Of a stretch of 39,285 nucleotides of DNA, positions 30,857 to 39,143 are shown piece after piece. This DNA comes from Streptomyces sp. WM6378 (GTDB lineage: Bacteria; Actinomycetota; Actinomycetes; Streptomycetales; Streptomycetaceae), in assembly GCF_001279695.1 (NCBI RefSeq), contig NZ_LGDD01000357.1, forward strand, positions 1 through 39,285, given 5' to 3'. The notes beneath the pieces were generated by a model that was not told the DNA's origin, searched no databases, and saw nothing but the letters and a program-made list of their open reading frames with translations. The position numbers and the translations under genes were made by a program. Each line of letters opens with the position of its first letter. Within the stretch, counting starts at the first letter, position 1.

Positions 30857-32071
30857 TCACCGGCCGGGGTCGACAGCCCGCTCGTCCCAGTCGATCCGGT
30901 ACGAGTACTGCCAGGCCATCCGCTTCTCCGGCTTCAGGAGTTTCATCATCGGCGGCATCAGCAGATCCCGTACGACCCGACCGACCGGTCCCGCCGCCTT
31001 GTCGTTGTTGATGCGGGCCGTCTCCGCGATGATCCGCTCGACGCGCGGCCGGCGCAGCTTCTCGTACGCCGCGAAAGCCTGCCGGTAGGGCAAGTCCCTT
31101 GCACAGCGCGCGAGTTGGACCGCACTCTCGGCGGCGAGCGAGGCGCCCTGGCCGGAGCTGGGCGAGGCGGCGTGCGCGGCGTCGCCGATCAGCACCATCC
31201 GGCCCCGGCTCCAGTGCGGCACCTTCAGCATGGCTTCGACCGGCCCGGTGAGGGCGAGCTCCGCGGGGTCGGTGCGGGCCAGCAGCTCCTTGGCGGGCGT
31301 GCGGTCCTCGGCCACGAGAGCGCTCAGCTCGGTCAGCCACTTCTCGGCGCCGAGCTCTGCCGCACGGGCCGCGGAGACCGGCTCCGGGCTCGGCAGATTG
31401 ACGAACCAGCCGCCCGAGGAGTCGTCGAAGACCTGGTAGCCGAAGAACACCCGGCGGCCGTACGTCATGTGCATCCTGCCACCGCTCGACGGGAGCCCGG
31501 TGTCCTTCACACCGGCCCCGATGCCGATCAGGCCCGCGTAAGTGGGCCCGGGTGCGGCCGGGTCGATCAGAGTGCGGGTGGTGGAGCGTATGCCGTCCGC
31601 GCCGATCAGGATGTCGGCGGTGGCGCTCGATCCGTCGGCGAAGTGCGCGGTGATCGAGTCGCCGGACTCCTCGGCGCTCACGAGCCGCTTGCCGTGGTGG
31701 ACGCGCACACCACGCCGGCCGGCCTCGTCGTAGAGAGAGACATATAGCTCGGGGCGCCATACGAACTGGCTGGGTTGTGTGTCGGCGAGGGTGCCGAACT
31801 CGGCGAGCTGTCTGCCGTTCCAGCTGTGCACGACGATCGCGTGCACCGGGGCGCCGACGGAGCGGACCACGTCACCGGCGCCGATCGCATCGAGCGCGGC
31901 GATGCCGTTGGGGGCGATGCTCATGCCCGCGCCGACACCGTCCGACCTGCTGTCGTACGCCTCGTACACATCGGCGTCGATGCCGGCCCTGCGCAGGGCC
32001 ATCGCGGCGACCGGTCCTGCGATGCCGCCACCGATGACCAGGGCGCTGCGGATGCGGGTTCCCGTACTCAT
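30857..32071 (-). CDS. FAD-dependent aromatic-type monooxygenase
   Basis: 404 residues, ATG at 32,071, overlapping the stop of the upstream DUF gene by 3 bases (ATGA). It has the FAD Rossmann motif ALVIGGGIAGPVAAMALRRAG with downstream acidic DVYEA, the DG motif region ATADILIGADGIRSTTR and the second FAD motif MVLIGDAAHAASPSSGQGASLAAESAVQLA. This is the PF01494 para-hydroxybenzoate-hydroxylase type. Substrate unknown; likely an aromatic or polyketide-like compound. The operon with a short DUF protein and a divergent PadR regulator indicates a substrate-inducible detoxification or modification unit. Confidence 0.92.
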   Translation of the reverse strand: MSTGTRIRSALVIGGGIAGPVAAMALRRAGIDADVYEAYDSRSDGVGAGMSIAPNGIAALDAIGAGDVVRSVGAPVHAIVVHSWNGRQLAEFGTLADTQPSQFVWRPELYVSLYDEAGRRGVRVHHGKRLVSAEESGDSITAHFADGSSATADILIGADGIRSTTRTLIDPAAPGPTYAGLIGIGAGVKDTGLPSSGGRMHMTYGRRVFFGYQVFDDSSGGWFVNLPSPEPVSAARAAELGAEKWLTELSALVAEDRTPAKELLARTDPAELALTGPVEAMLKVPHWSRGRMVLIGDAAHAASPSSGQGASLAAESAVQLARCARDLPYRQAFAAYEKLRRPRVERIIAETARINNDKAAGPVGRVVRDLLMPPMMKLLKPEKRMAWQYSYRIDWDERAVDPGR

Positions 32072-32532
32072 GACCGCTGCCCCTTCGTGGCCTCGTGGGC
32101 GCGGCGCATCTCCTGGCGGTGGGCGCGGTCGGTCAGCGCGGCCAGGGTCGCGATGCCGCCGCGGTTGACCCGGATCTCGCCGGAGTCGACACGACCGACC
32201 AGCCTGACACGGCGGTTGGCGCTCGCACCCTGCGACGTGGCCGGGCCCTGGGCGTCCTTGACCCTGCCCCGGCCGGTCCAGTTCAGGTCCCAGTGCCCGA
32301 TGACGGCGTCGGCGTCGACGAGCAGCCTGACCGTCGCGCGGCGCAGGTCGAGGCGGATCTCGATCTCCTCGGGCAGGCGGTCGGAGCGCAGGTCCAGGAC
32401 GACGAGGCCGGACCGGGCGCGGATCTCGAAGCGGCCCGAGGTGGTCCAGTCACCTATGTGCTTCACAGCTATGTGGTCGGCGTGGATGTGTTCGGCGGGC
32501 GCGGTGTGCTTGGCGAGCGAGGTGGCGGTCAT
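32068..32532 (-). CDS. Conserved hypothetical beta-rich protein (operon partner of the monooxygenase)
   Basis: 154 residues from the ATG at 32,532 behind GAAGAAGG; the frame extends to 32,592 but through operator sequence. No catalytic motif. Alternating strands include IHADHIAVKHIGDWTTSGRF, LVVLDLRSDRLPEEIEIRLD, RRATVRLLVDADAVIGHWDL and RVRLVGRVDSGEIRVNRGG, a pattern like the DUF1707/DUF4097-type beta-helix domains that follow Streptomyces regulators. It is translationally coupled to the FAD monooxygenase and divergent from PadR. It may be a cytoplasmic binding protein. Confidence 0.7.
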   Translation of the reverse strand: MTATSLAKHTAPAEHIHADHIAVKHIGDWTTSGRFEIRARSGLVVLDLRSDRLPEEIEIRLDLRRATVRLLVDADAVIGHWDLNWTGRGRVKDAQGPATSQGASANRRVRLVGRVDSGEIRVNRGGIATLAALTDRAHRQEMRRAHEATKGQRS

Positions 32533-32578
32533 GGCCGTGGCCTTCTTCCGATGGGTTCGAGGCTGTCCGACCCTTCGA

Positions 32579-32611
32579 TAGTTGCACCGCAACTAGTATC
32601 ACGTCAACTAG
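32579..32611. promoter_or_regulatory. PadR operator region
   Basis: TAGTTGC-ACC-GCAACTA (32,579-32,595) is a perfect 7-bp inverted repeat. AACTAGT then occurs at 32,591-32,597 and 32,605-32,611, 14 bp apart. The cluster lies in the 104-bp gap between the DUF/monooxygenase operon (start 32,532) and padR (start 32,637), as expected for control of both. Confidence 0.65.
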
Positions 32612-32636
32612 TTCTGCCGGGAGTATCATCCGGATC

Positions 32637-33272
32637 ATGACGTCGCTCCCCCGCAGCTCCCCGCTCGCCCTGACGGTCCTGGCCCTGCTCCACTACAAGC
32701 CGCTGCACCCGTACGGAATCCAGCGGCTGATCAAGGACTGGGGGAAGGAGCAGGTGGTCAACGTCGGCCAGCGCGCGAGCCTCTACCGGACCATCGAGCG
32801 CCTGCTGGCCGCCGATCTGATCGCGGTCCGCGAGACCGGACGCGACCAGCAGTACCCCGAGCGGACCGTGTACGAGGTGACCGAGGCGGGGCGCGAGGTG
32901 ACGCGGGCCTGGCTCGACGAGATGCTGGCGGTACCGAAGGCCGAGTTCCCGCAGTTCCCGGCGGCGCTGTCGCACGCGCTGATGCTGGCCCCGCACGAAC
33001 TGCTCGACGCGTTGGAGCGCCGGCTGGCCTCCGTCGGCGGCACGCTGAAGGCCCTCGACGCGGGCCTCGCCGCGGAGTCCGAGTCCGGCCTGCCCAGGAT
33101 CGCGTCACTGGAGAGCGAGTACCTGCGGGCGATCACGGCCGCGGAGGTGAGGTGGCTGCGCGCGATCACCGACGACCTGCGCGAGGGGCGCCTGCCCTGG
33201 TCGGCGGAGGACCTGATGGCGTTCGCGGCGCAGCAGGAGAGCGGGGGCGCGGCCCGGAAGGACGACGCCTGA
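32637..33272 (+). CDS. PadR-family transcriptional regulator
   Basis: 211 residues from the ATG at 32,637. N-terminal winged helix: SSPLALTVLALLHYKPLHPYGIQRLIKD, VNVGQRASLYRTIERLLAADLIAVRET, RTVYEVTEAGREVTRAWLDEML. The C-terminal alpha-helical Vir_act_alpha-type part (about 100-200) mediates dimerisation (AALSHALMLAPHELLDALERR; YLRAITAAEVRWLRAITDDL). PadR proteins repress phenolic-acid or multidrug genes; here the neighbour is an aromatic-type monooxygenase, which fits. Divergent arrangement with palindromes supports repression of both transcripts. Confidence 0.93.
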   Translation: MTSLPRSSPLALTVLALLHYKPLHPYGIQRLIKDWGKEQVVNVGQRASLYRTIERLLAADLIAVRETGRDQQYPERTVYEVTEAGREVTRAWLDEMLAVPKAEFPQFPAALSHALMLAPHELLDALERRLASVGGTLKALDAGLAAESESGLPRIASLESEYLRAITAAEVRWLRAITDDLREGRLPWSAEDLMAFAAQQESGGAARKDDA

Positions 33273-33340
33273 CGGACGTGATGAGGCGGACGCGAAACCA
33301 GCCGGTCTGCCCGGAACCAAAACCGGAACCGGAACCGGCC

Positions 33341-34390
33341 CTAGCTTCCGACCCCTACGCCCCGCTCGCGGTCGGCTTCTCCACACACATCGGCCGAGCC
33401 CGGTACGGCCTCCGGCAGCACCTCGCGGGCGCGGCGCTTGGCGATCACCGCGCAGACCATCAGCTGAATCTGGTGGAACAGCATCAGCGGCAGCACCGCC
33501 AGCGAGGCCTGGGGGCCGAACAGCACGCTCGCCATGGGGAGGCCGGCGGCCAGGCTCTTCTTCGAGCCGGCGAACTGAATCGCGATCCGGTCGCCCCGGC
33601 CGAAGCCGAGCCGCTTCGCCCCGTACCAGGTCAGCGCGAGCATCGCGGCCAGCAGCACGGCCTCGACGGCGAGCAGCGCGCCGAGCCTGACCGCGCTCAC
33701 CTGGTGCCAGATGCCGCGCACCATGCCCTCGCTGAACGCGCTGTAGACGACGAGCAGGATCGAGCCCCGGTCGACGTACCCGAGCACCTTCTTGTTCCGG
33801 ACGAGGAACCCGCCGACCCAGCGCCGCAGGAACTGCCCGGCCAGGAACGGCACCAGGAGCTGCAGGACGATCTTGAGGAGCGAGTCCGCCGAGAAGCCGC
33901 CGCCGCTGTTGCCGAGCAGGCCCGCCGCGAGCAGTGGGGTGAACAGGATTCCCGCGATGCTGGAGAAGGAGCCCGCGCAGATCGCGGCGGGTACGTTGCC
34001 GCGGGCCATCGAGGTGAACGCGATCGACGACTGGATCGTGGAGGGCACCAGGCAGAGGAAGAGCAGCCCCTTGTAGAGGTCCGGCGTCAGAACGAACGGG
34101 ACGAGCCCCCTCGCCGCCAGGCCGAGCAGCGGAAACGCCACGAACGTGCAGGCCAGGACGGTGACATGGAGCCGCCAGTGGCGCAGCCCGTCCATCGCCT
34201 CGCTGGTCGAGAGCCGGGCTCCGTACAGGAAGAAGAGGAGCGCGACGGCTCCGGTCGAGGCGCCGCTCGCGACGTGGGCCGCGGCCCCGGAGGCCGGGAG
34301 CAGGGCCGCGAGTCCCACCGTGCCGAGCAGCGCCAGTATGTACGGGTCGACCGGCAGCCAGGACGGCAGCTTGGGGGTACGGCGGCTCAT
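33341..34390 (-). CDS. SBF-like (bile acid:sodium symporter family) transporter
   Basis: 349 residues from the ATG at 34,390 (a GTG three codons earlier is possible). About ten hydrophobic segments, starting VDPYILALLGTVGLAALLPA. Signature pieces of the SBF-like/YfeH branch: LLFFLYGARLSTSEAMDGLRHW, GLLFLCLVPSTIQSSIAFTS, GNVPAAICAGSFSSIAGILF and FAGSKKSLAAGLPMASVLFG. It moves an organic anion or similar solute with Na+; the substrate cannot be read. A hydrophilic tail (VPGSADVCGEADRERGVG) follows the last segment. Divergent from a LysR gene, which likely controls it. Confidence 0.9.
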   Translation of the reverse strand: MSRRTPKLPSWLPVDPYILALLGTVGLAALLPASGAAAHVASGASTGAVALLFFLYGARLSTSEAMDGLRHWRLHVTVLACTFVAFPLLGLAARGLVPFVLTPDLYKGLLFLCLVPSTIQSSIAFTSMARGNVPAAICAGSFSSIAGILFTPLLAAGLLGNSGGGFSADSLLKIVLQLLVPFLAGQFLRRWVGGFLVRNKKVLGYVDRGSILLVVYSAFSEGMVRGIWHQVSAVRLGALLAVEAVLLAAMLALTWYGAKRLGFGRGDRIAIQFAGSKKSLAAGLPMASVLFGPQASLAVLPLMLFHQIQLMVCAVIAKRRAREVLPEAVPGSADVCGEADRERGVGVGS

Positions 34391-34471
34391 GTGCTCCACT
34401 CACGGTGCGTTTATGTGTGTCCGGCGTCGTACCGGCCCGGACCATGCCCTCTCGATGGTCCTCCTGTTCCG

Positions 34472-34481
34472 CCCGATCGGG
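34472..34481. promoter_or_regulatory. Palindrome in the transporter/LysR intergenic region
   Basis: CCCGATCGGG is a perfect 10-bp palindrome flanked by TTCCG and AATCCC, midway between the divergent starts at 34,390 and 34,543. A LysR-type site would be expected here, but the typical T-N11-A form is not distinct. Confidence 0.4.
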
Positions 34482-34542
34482 AATCCCACACACCACTCTC
34501 ACTGTCATCACGTTCCGCGATGAGCAGCGTTACGGTTGAGGC

Positions 34543-35418
34543 ATGTACGACGCGAACCAGCTGCGGACTTTTCTCGCTGTCGCCCAGACCCTGAACTTCA
34601 CCCAGGCCGCACGGCGGCTCGGACTGCGGCAGTCGACGGTGAGCCAGCACGTCCGCCGCCTGGAGGACACGGCCGGGCGGCGGCTGTTCAGCCGGGACAC
34701 GCACAGCGTGCGGCTGACGGAGGACGGCGAGGCGATGCTCGGCTTCGCGCGGACGATCCTGGCCGCGCACGAGCGGGCCGCCAACTACTTCGCCGGGACG
34801 CGGTTGCGCGGCCGGCTGCGGTTCGGCGCCTCCGAGGACTTCGTACTGACCCGGCTGCCGGAGATCCTCCAGTCGTTCCGCCGCGACCACCCGGAGGTCG
34901 ACCTGGAGCTGACCGTCGAGCTGTCCGGGACCCTGCACCGCCGCCTGGAGGCGGGCCGCCTCGACCTGGTGCTGGCCAAGCGGCGGCCCGGCGACAGCCA
35001 CGGCGAGCTGGTGTGGACGGACGAGCTGTGCTGGATCGGGGCGCCCGGGCTGCGGGTCGACCCGGAGCGGGCGGTGCCGCTGATCCTGTTCCCGCCGCCC
35101 GGCATCACCCGGGCGCGAGCGCTCGAAGTCCTTGAGGAACACGGGCGTTCCTGGCGCATCTCCTGTACGAGCGGCAGCCTGAGCGGCCTGATCGCGGCGG
35201 CCCGGGCCGGCCTCGGCGTGATGGCCCACACCCGCGGCCTGATCCCGCCCGGCCTGGACCCGCTCCCGGCCCGGGCGGGCCTGCCGGAGCTCGGCGGGGT
35301 GGACTTCGTGCTGCTGCACAACCGGCGGGGCTCGGCCGCGCAGGAGGCGGCGGGCGCGCTGGCCTCCGCGATCCTGGCGGGCGGCGACCGGCTGCACGCG
35401 GGGCGCGGGACGGGCTGA
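34543..35418 (+). CDS. LysR-family transcriptional regulator
   Basis: 291 residues from the ATG at 34,543. N-terminal HTH: LRTFLAVAQTLNFTQAARRL, GLRQSTVSQHVRRLEDTAGRRLFSRD, SVRLTEDGEAMLGFARTIL. The effector domain begins LRGRLRFGASEDFVLTRLPEIL, with LDLVLAKRRPGD and the second-lobe LIAAARAGLGVMAHTRGLIP. Standard LysR size. It diverges from the SBF-like transporter and presumably activates it in response to the transported compound. The stop lies 3 bases from the end of the AsnC remnant, which is convergent. Confidence 0.95.
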   Translation: MYDANQLRTFLAVAQTLNFTQAARRLGLRQSTVSQHVRRLEDTAGRRLFSRDTHSVRLTEDGEAMLGFARTILAAHERAANYFAGTRLRGRLRFGASEDFVLTRLPEILQSFRRDHPEVDLELTVELSGTLHRRLEAGRLDLVLAKRRPGDSHGELVWTDELCWIGAPGLRVDPERAVPLILFPPPGITRARALEVLEEHGRSWRISCTSGSLSGLIAAARAGLGVMAHTRGLIPPGLDPLPARAGLPELGGVDFVLLHNRRGSAAQEAAGALASAILAGGDRLHAGRGTG

Positions 35419-35421
35419 GCG

Positions 35422-35883
35422 CTAGCGGGTCGGCGCTGGGAGGCTGAGCTGTTTGATGCGGCGCAGCTTCGTCGTCGTCTCGATGTGCTGGACGCCGTCG
35501 AGGGTGCCGAGCCGGCCGCTGAGGTAGGCGTAGAGCTCGGCCGTGCTGCGGGTCAGGACCGTCGCGACCAGGTTGGACGGCCCGGCCGAGGCCGAGACGA
35601 AGGCGGCCTCCGGGTGCCGGGCGATGGCTTCGCCGACGCTGTGCAGGGCGGCGGGGGCGGCCGTGATCCACAGTGTGGTGCCGACGGGGAAGCCGATGTG
35701 CTCCGGCCGGTACTCGACGTCGATGTACAGCGCGCGCGAGGCGAGCAGTGCGGCGAGCCTGCGTTTGACCGCCGACTCCGAGCGCCCGGCGGCCAGTTGG
35801 AGCTCGGGGTAGGTGGCGCGGCCGTCCCGCTCCAGGGCCTGGACGAGGGGCTCGTCCTCCGGTGTGATGCGGGCGGGGACGGC
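35422..35883 (-). pseudogene. AsnC/Lrp-type regulator, C-terminal half only
   Basis: The minus frame is regulator-like only below about 35,883: ITPEDEPLVQALERDGRATY, ELQLAAGRSESAVKRRLAALLASRALYIDVE (HTH), then a complete RAM domain (LWITAAPAALHSVGEAIARH; VLTRSTAELYAYLSGRLGTL; QHIETTTKLRRIKQL). The 'LYIDVE' turn is typical of the second half of the tandem (about 330-residue) Streptomyces AsnC regulators. No start codon exists in frame before the sequence turns into antisense of the MFS gene, so its 5' half is lost. Confidence 0.75.
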
Positions 35884-36688
35884 GGGCCGCGACAGGTTGC
35901 GCAGGCCCGCTCTGGTGGGTGTGCTGCTCGGCGCCTTCGGTTTCAGCGTGGCGGCGTTCGGTGCCGTCCCGTACCTCTCGATCTGGTTGCAGACCGTGCT
36001 CGGCATGAGCCCGCTGCGCGGCAGCCTGGTGTTGCTTCCGCTCGCCGGAACTTCCTTTGTCGTGGCGGCGGTCGGCGGTCGGCTGCTGCACGGGGTGCCG
36101 GCCAGGTTCGTGATCGGCGGCGGGCTGCTGCTGGTCGGGATCGGCGGGTTCTGCATGGCGGTCCTGGACGCCGGTTCGGGCTGGCCCGCGTTGATCCCGG
36201 GGCTCGCTCTGGTGGGTGTCGGTACGGGTCTGGTGTCGCCGGGGCTCGGCGGTGCGGCCCTTGCCGCGGTCCCGCCGGCCCGGGCCGGGATGGCCGGCGG
36301 CGCGGTCAACACGTTCCGCCAGCTCGGGTACGCGCTGGGCGTCGCCGTGCTCGGTACGGTGCTGGCCTCGCGGATGCAGGACACCCTCGGCCCTGCGGCC
36401 CACGCCGTGGCGGGCGGCGGTGCCGGGTCACTGCACGACATGGCGTCCGACCACATGGCGTCCAGCCACACAGCGCCCGACCACATGGTGTCCCAGCACA
36501 TGGTGTCGGAACACATGGTGCGAATCGCTTTCGCGTCCGGCTTGAACATGGTGGCGGTGGTCGCGGGAGCGGCGGGGCTCGTCGCGGGGGTGCTGGTGCT
36601 CACGCTCGTACGCGGTCGGCGTGAGCGGCCCAGCCAAGACAGCGGGGACCTGGGGCGGGAGCACATGTCGGTGGCCGAGACGGTGTAG
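35884..36688 (+). pseudogene. DHA2-type MFS exporter, C-terminal half only
   Basis: Transporter sequence begins abruptly with DRLRRPALVGVLLGAFGFSV and runs through YLSIWLQTVLGMSPLRGSLV, RFVIGGGLLLVGIGGFC and GMAGGAVNTFRQLGYALGVAVLGTVLASRM (the MFS antiporter motif C region) to LNMVAVVAGAAGLVAGVLVL. About 265 residues and six to seven membrane spans remain of about 480 and 14. The upstream open frame (ATG at 35,813) is antisense to the AsnC remnant and is not transporter. Divergent AsnC-MFS pairs are common; one deletion taking out the shared promoter and both 5' halves explains the layout. Confidence 0.78.
36449..36520 (+). repeat. 15-bp tandem repeat encoding a His/Met pentapeptide
   Basis: Four complete and one partial 15-bp units encode DHMAS-SHTAP-DHMVS-QHMVS-EHMV, preceded by a related LHDMAS. 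The repeat sits in the extracytoplasmic loop before the last membrane span of the MFS remnant. His and Met every five residues is an unusual pattern, suggestive of metal binding (copper/silver-like), unproven. Confidence 0.85.
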
Positions 36689-36977
36689 GCGCGGCACGCA
36701 GCGGCGGAGCGTGGTCCGGACCAAGCCCTGCGCAGCCGTGGGCTGAGGGTGACCGGAGCGTACAGATTCCGTGGAGATTGCCTTCCGCAGAACCTACCTT
36801 TGAGTCAGCAATGCGCCCGAGCGGTCCCCATGTGGGCCCGTTTCGGGCGCTGACCTGTGAAGACGCCGGACGTCTCGACTTGCAGGAGACCCCTGTCACC
36901 GAAACTCTCCGTGGGGTACGGTCACCGCGCTGTGCGGAGCGCCACCGGGGGTGGCCACCCCGGAGGGAGGCAGGTCA

Positions 36978-38801
36978 TTGCGCGAGTTCACGGTCCCACC
37001 CATGGCGACCGCGCCTCAGGTCGGCGGGCTGGCGGACGCGGTCTTCGACCATGCCCTGGACGACCCGCACCGCGTCGCCCTCTGCCGCAAGGACGAGTCC
37101 GGCACGTGGCGGGACGTGACCGCCGCGGCGTTTAGGGACCAAGTGTTCGCGCTGGCCAAGGGGTTGATCGCGGACGGGGTGCGGTTCGGGGACCGGGTCG
37201 CCATCATGGCGCGCACCCGGTACGAGTGGACGCTCTTCGACTTCGCACTATGGACGATCGGCGCCCAGCCGGTGCCGATCTATCCGACGTCCTCCGCCGA
37301 GCAGGTCTTCTGGATGCTGCACGACTCCGAGGTCACCGCCTGTGTGGTGGAGCACGAGGACCACGTCATGACGATCGGCTCGGTCGTCGACCGTCTCCCC
37401 CGCCTCAAGCGCCTGTGGCAACTGGACACCGGGGCACTCGACGAACTCCTCAGGATCGGTGGGTCCATCGACGACGAGGTGGTCAACCGACACCGGCGGG
37501 CCGTGACTCCGGAGTCGGTGGCCACCGTCATCTACACCTCGGGCACCACAGGACGCCCCAAAGGGTGTGTGATCACCCACGCCAACTTCATGTTCGAGAC
37601 GGACATGTTGATCTCCCGCTGGGAGCCGGTGTTCCACTCCCGCCCCGGTGACGAGGCGTCCACGCTGCTGTTCCTGCCGCTGGCCCATGTTTTTGGCCGC
37701 ATGGTGGAGATCGCCGCGATCCGGGGCCGGGTCAAGCTGGGTCACCAGCCGGCCCTCTCCGCGTCCGCGCTCCTGCCCGACCTGCAGTCCTTCCGGCCGA
37801 CCTTCATTCTCGCGGTCCCGTACATCTTCGAGAAGGTGTTCAACGCGGCCCGCCGCAGGGCCGAGGCCGACGGGAAGACCGGGCCGTTCGACAAGTCCGT
37901 CGACGTCGCGGTCAAGTACGCGGAGGCCGTGGAGCAGAAGGCGTTCGGCCTCGGCCCCGGCCCCTCGGCGGCGCTGCGGATGCAGCACCAGTTCTTCGAG
38001 AAAACGGTGTACGGCAAAGTCCGCGACGCGATGGGCGGGCGGGTGCGGCACGCCATGTCGGGCGGCTCCAGCATGGGGCGCCGGCTCGGCCTGTTCTTCG
38101 AGGGCGCGGGTGTCACGATCTACGAGGGCTACGGCCTGACCGAGTCGACCGCCGCCGCGACCGCCAATCCCCCCGAGCGCACCCGGTACGGCACGGTCGG
38201 GCAGCCCATCCCCGGCACCACCGTGCACATCGCCGACGACGGCGAGGTGTGGATCCACGGCGGGCAGGTGTTCTCCGGCTACCTCAACGAGCCCAAGGCC
38301 ACCGAGGCCGTGCTCCGGGACGGCTGGCTCGCCACCGGGGACATCGGCGCGCTCGACGAGGACGGTTACCTCACCATCACCGGGCGCAAGAAGGAGATCC
38401 TGGTGACGTCGGGCGGCAAGAGTGTGTCGCCGGTAGCCCTGGAGGAACGGGTCCGAGCCCACCCCCTGGTCGCCCAGTGCATCGTGGTCGGCAACGACCG
38501 CCCGTACATCGCGGCCCTGGTCACCCTCGACCAGGAGGGCGTGGACCACTGGCTGGCCATGCGCGGCAAGCCCCCGCTCACCCCCTCCGAGCTGGTACGC
38601 GACCCGGACCTGGAGATGGAGGTGCGCCGCGCGGTGGTGGCCGCCAACACCCTGGTCTCCCAGGCGGAGTCGATCCGCACGTTCCGGATACTGGCCCACC
38701 AGTTCACCGAGGAACACGGTCTCCTCACCCCCTCGCTGAAGCTGAAGCGCCGGGCGATCGAGGACGCGTACGAGGTCGAGGTGGACGCGCTCTATCGGTG
38801 A
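36978..38801 (+). CDS. Long-chain fatty-acid-CoA ligase (FadD15-like)
   Basis: 607 residues. I choose the TTG at 36,978 (LREFTVPPMATAPQVGGLAD), 7 bases after GGAGGGAGG; the open frame to 36,951 adds nothing family-like. AMP-forming adenylate features: VIYTSGTTGRPKGCVITHAN (about 184-203), YEGYGLTESTAAATANPP (about 381), GWLATGDIGALDEDGYLTITGRKKEILVTSGGKSVSP. The length, FEKTVYGKVRDAMGGRVRHAMSGGSSM and the C-terminal LTPSLKLKRRAIED are typical of the actinobacterial FadD15/ACSL-like clade. It makes acyl-CoA plus AMP and PPi, feeding lipid synthesis or beta-oxidation. Monocistronic; cytoplasmic or membrane-associated. Confidence 0.95.
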   Translation: MREFTVPPMATAPQVGGLADAVFDHALDDPHRVALCRKDESGTWRDVTAAAFRDQVFALAKGLIADGVRFGDRVAIMARTRYEWTLFDFALWTIGAQPVPIYPTSSAEQVFWMLHDSEVTACVVEHEDHVMTIGSVVDRLPRLKRLWQLDTGALDELLRIGGSIDDEVVNRHRRAVTPESVATVIYTSGTTGRPKGCVITHANFMFETDMLISRWEPVFHSRPGDEASTLLFLPLAHVFGRMVEIAAIRGRVKLGHQPALSASALLPDLQSFRPTFILAVPYIFEKVFNAARRRAEADGKTGPFDKSVDVAVKYAEAVEQKAFGLGPGPSAALRMQHQFFEKTVYGKVRDAMGGRVRHAMSGGSSMGRRLGLFFEGAGVTIYEGYGLTESTAAATANPPERTRYGTVGQPIPGTTVHIADDGEVWIHGGQVFSGYLNEPKATEAVLRDGWLATGDIGALDEDGYLTITGRKKEILVTSGGKSVSPVALEERVRAHPLVAQCIVVGNDRPYIAALVTLDQEGVDHWLAMRGKPPLTPSELVRDPDLEMEVRRAVVAANTLVSQAESIRTFRILAHQFTEEHGLLTPSLKLKRRAIEDAYEVEVDALYR

Positions 38802-38841
38802 GGGGGGCACGCGACCGGGGTGCGGTCGGGCACACTCGCCG

Positions 38842-38988
38842 CTACAGAATGCCGATGTTGGTGAGCGGGATGTTCCAGTCGTTGCTCTCGGCATGGCGGC
38901 CGGGTCCGTCCTGAGCCGCGGCCGGTACGGCGAACAGCATCAGTGCGGCGACGACAACGGCCAAGACCGCGATGACATGACGCTTCAC
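38842..38988 (-). CDS. Small secreted peptide, 48 residues
   Basis: A GTG at 38,988 behind GAGGAGAAA starts (M)KRHVIAVLAVVVAALMLFAV, with signal-peptidase context PAAA. The mature part is only about 20 residues: QDGPGRHAESNDWNIPLTNI and a short Gly-Ile-Leu tail. It does not match chaplin, rodlin or SapB/lantibiotic precursors known to me; no Cys. The frame to 39,087 upstream lacks coding features. It could be a surface, signalling or antimicrobial peptide. Confidence 0.7.
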   Translation of the reverse strand: MKRHVIAVLAVVVAALMLFAVPAAAQDGPGRHAESNDWNIPLTNIGIL

Positions 38989-39034
38989 AGTTTCTCCTCG
39001 ACGACGGCAGTACCGACCCACGCTGCTCCGAGCC

Positions 39035-39057
39035 GGGGCATGAGCACTGCATGCCCC
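39035..39057. terminator. Hairpin downstream of the partial gene
   Basis: GGGGCATG (39,035-39,042) and CATGCCCC (39,050-39,057) pair perfectly around a 7-base loop. A further GGGGCATGC follows at about 39,078. It lies downstream of the minus-strand gene that ends at 39,144 and upstream of the small secreted peptide gene. Confidence 0.5.
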
Positions 39058-39143
39058 GACGCGGACGCGAAGCGGGGCATGCAGCAACTGCCGAAACCGG
39101 CATACATACCGGGAGTCGCCCTTGGGGCGTGGTGCAGTTGGGT

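Noticed and set aside
30195..31760. 521-codon minus frame
   Set aside because: Antisense of the quinone oxidoreductase, then the wrong frame of the monooxygenase.
36449..36520. CRISPR-like array
   Set aside because: The 15-bp units are in-frame codons with no spacers.
35485..36624. 379-codon plus frame at the AsnC/MFS joint
   Set aside because: Antisense of AsnC followed by the wrong frame of MFS; no hydrophobic segments.
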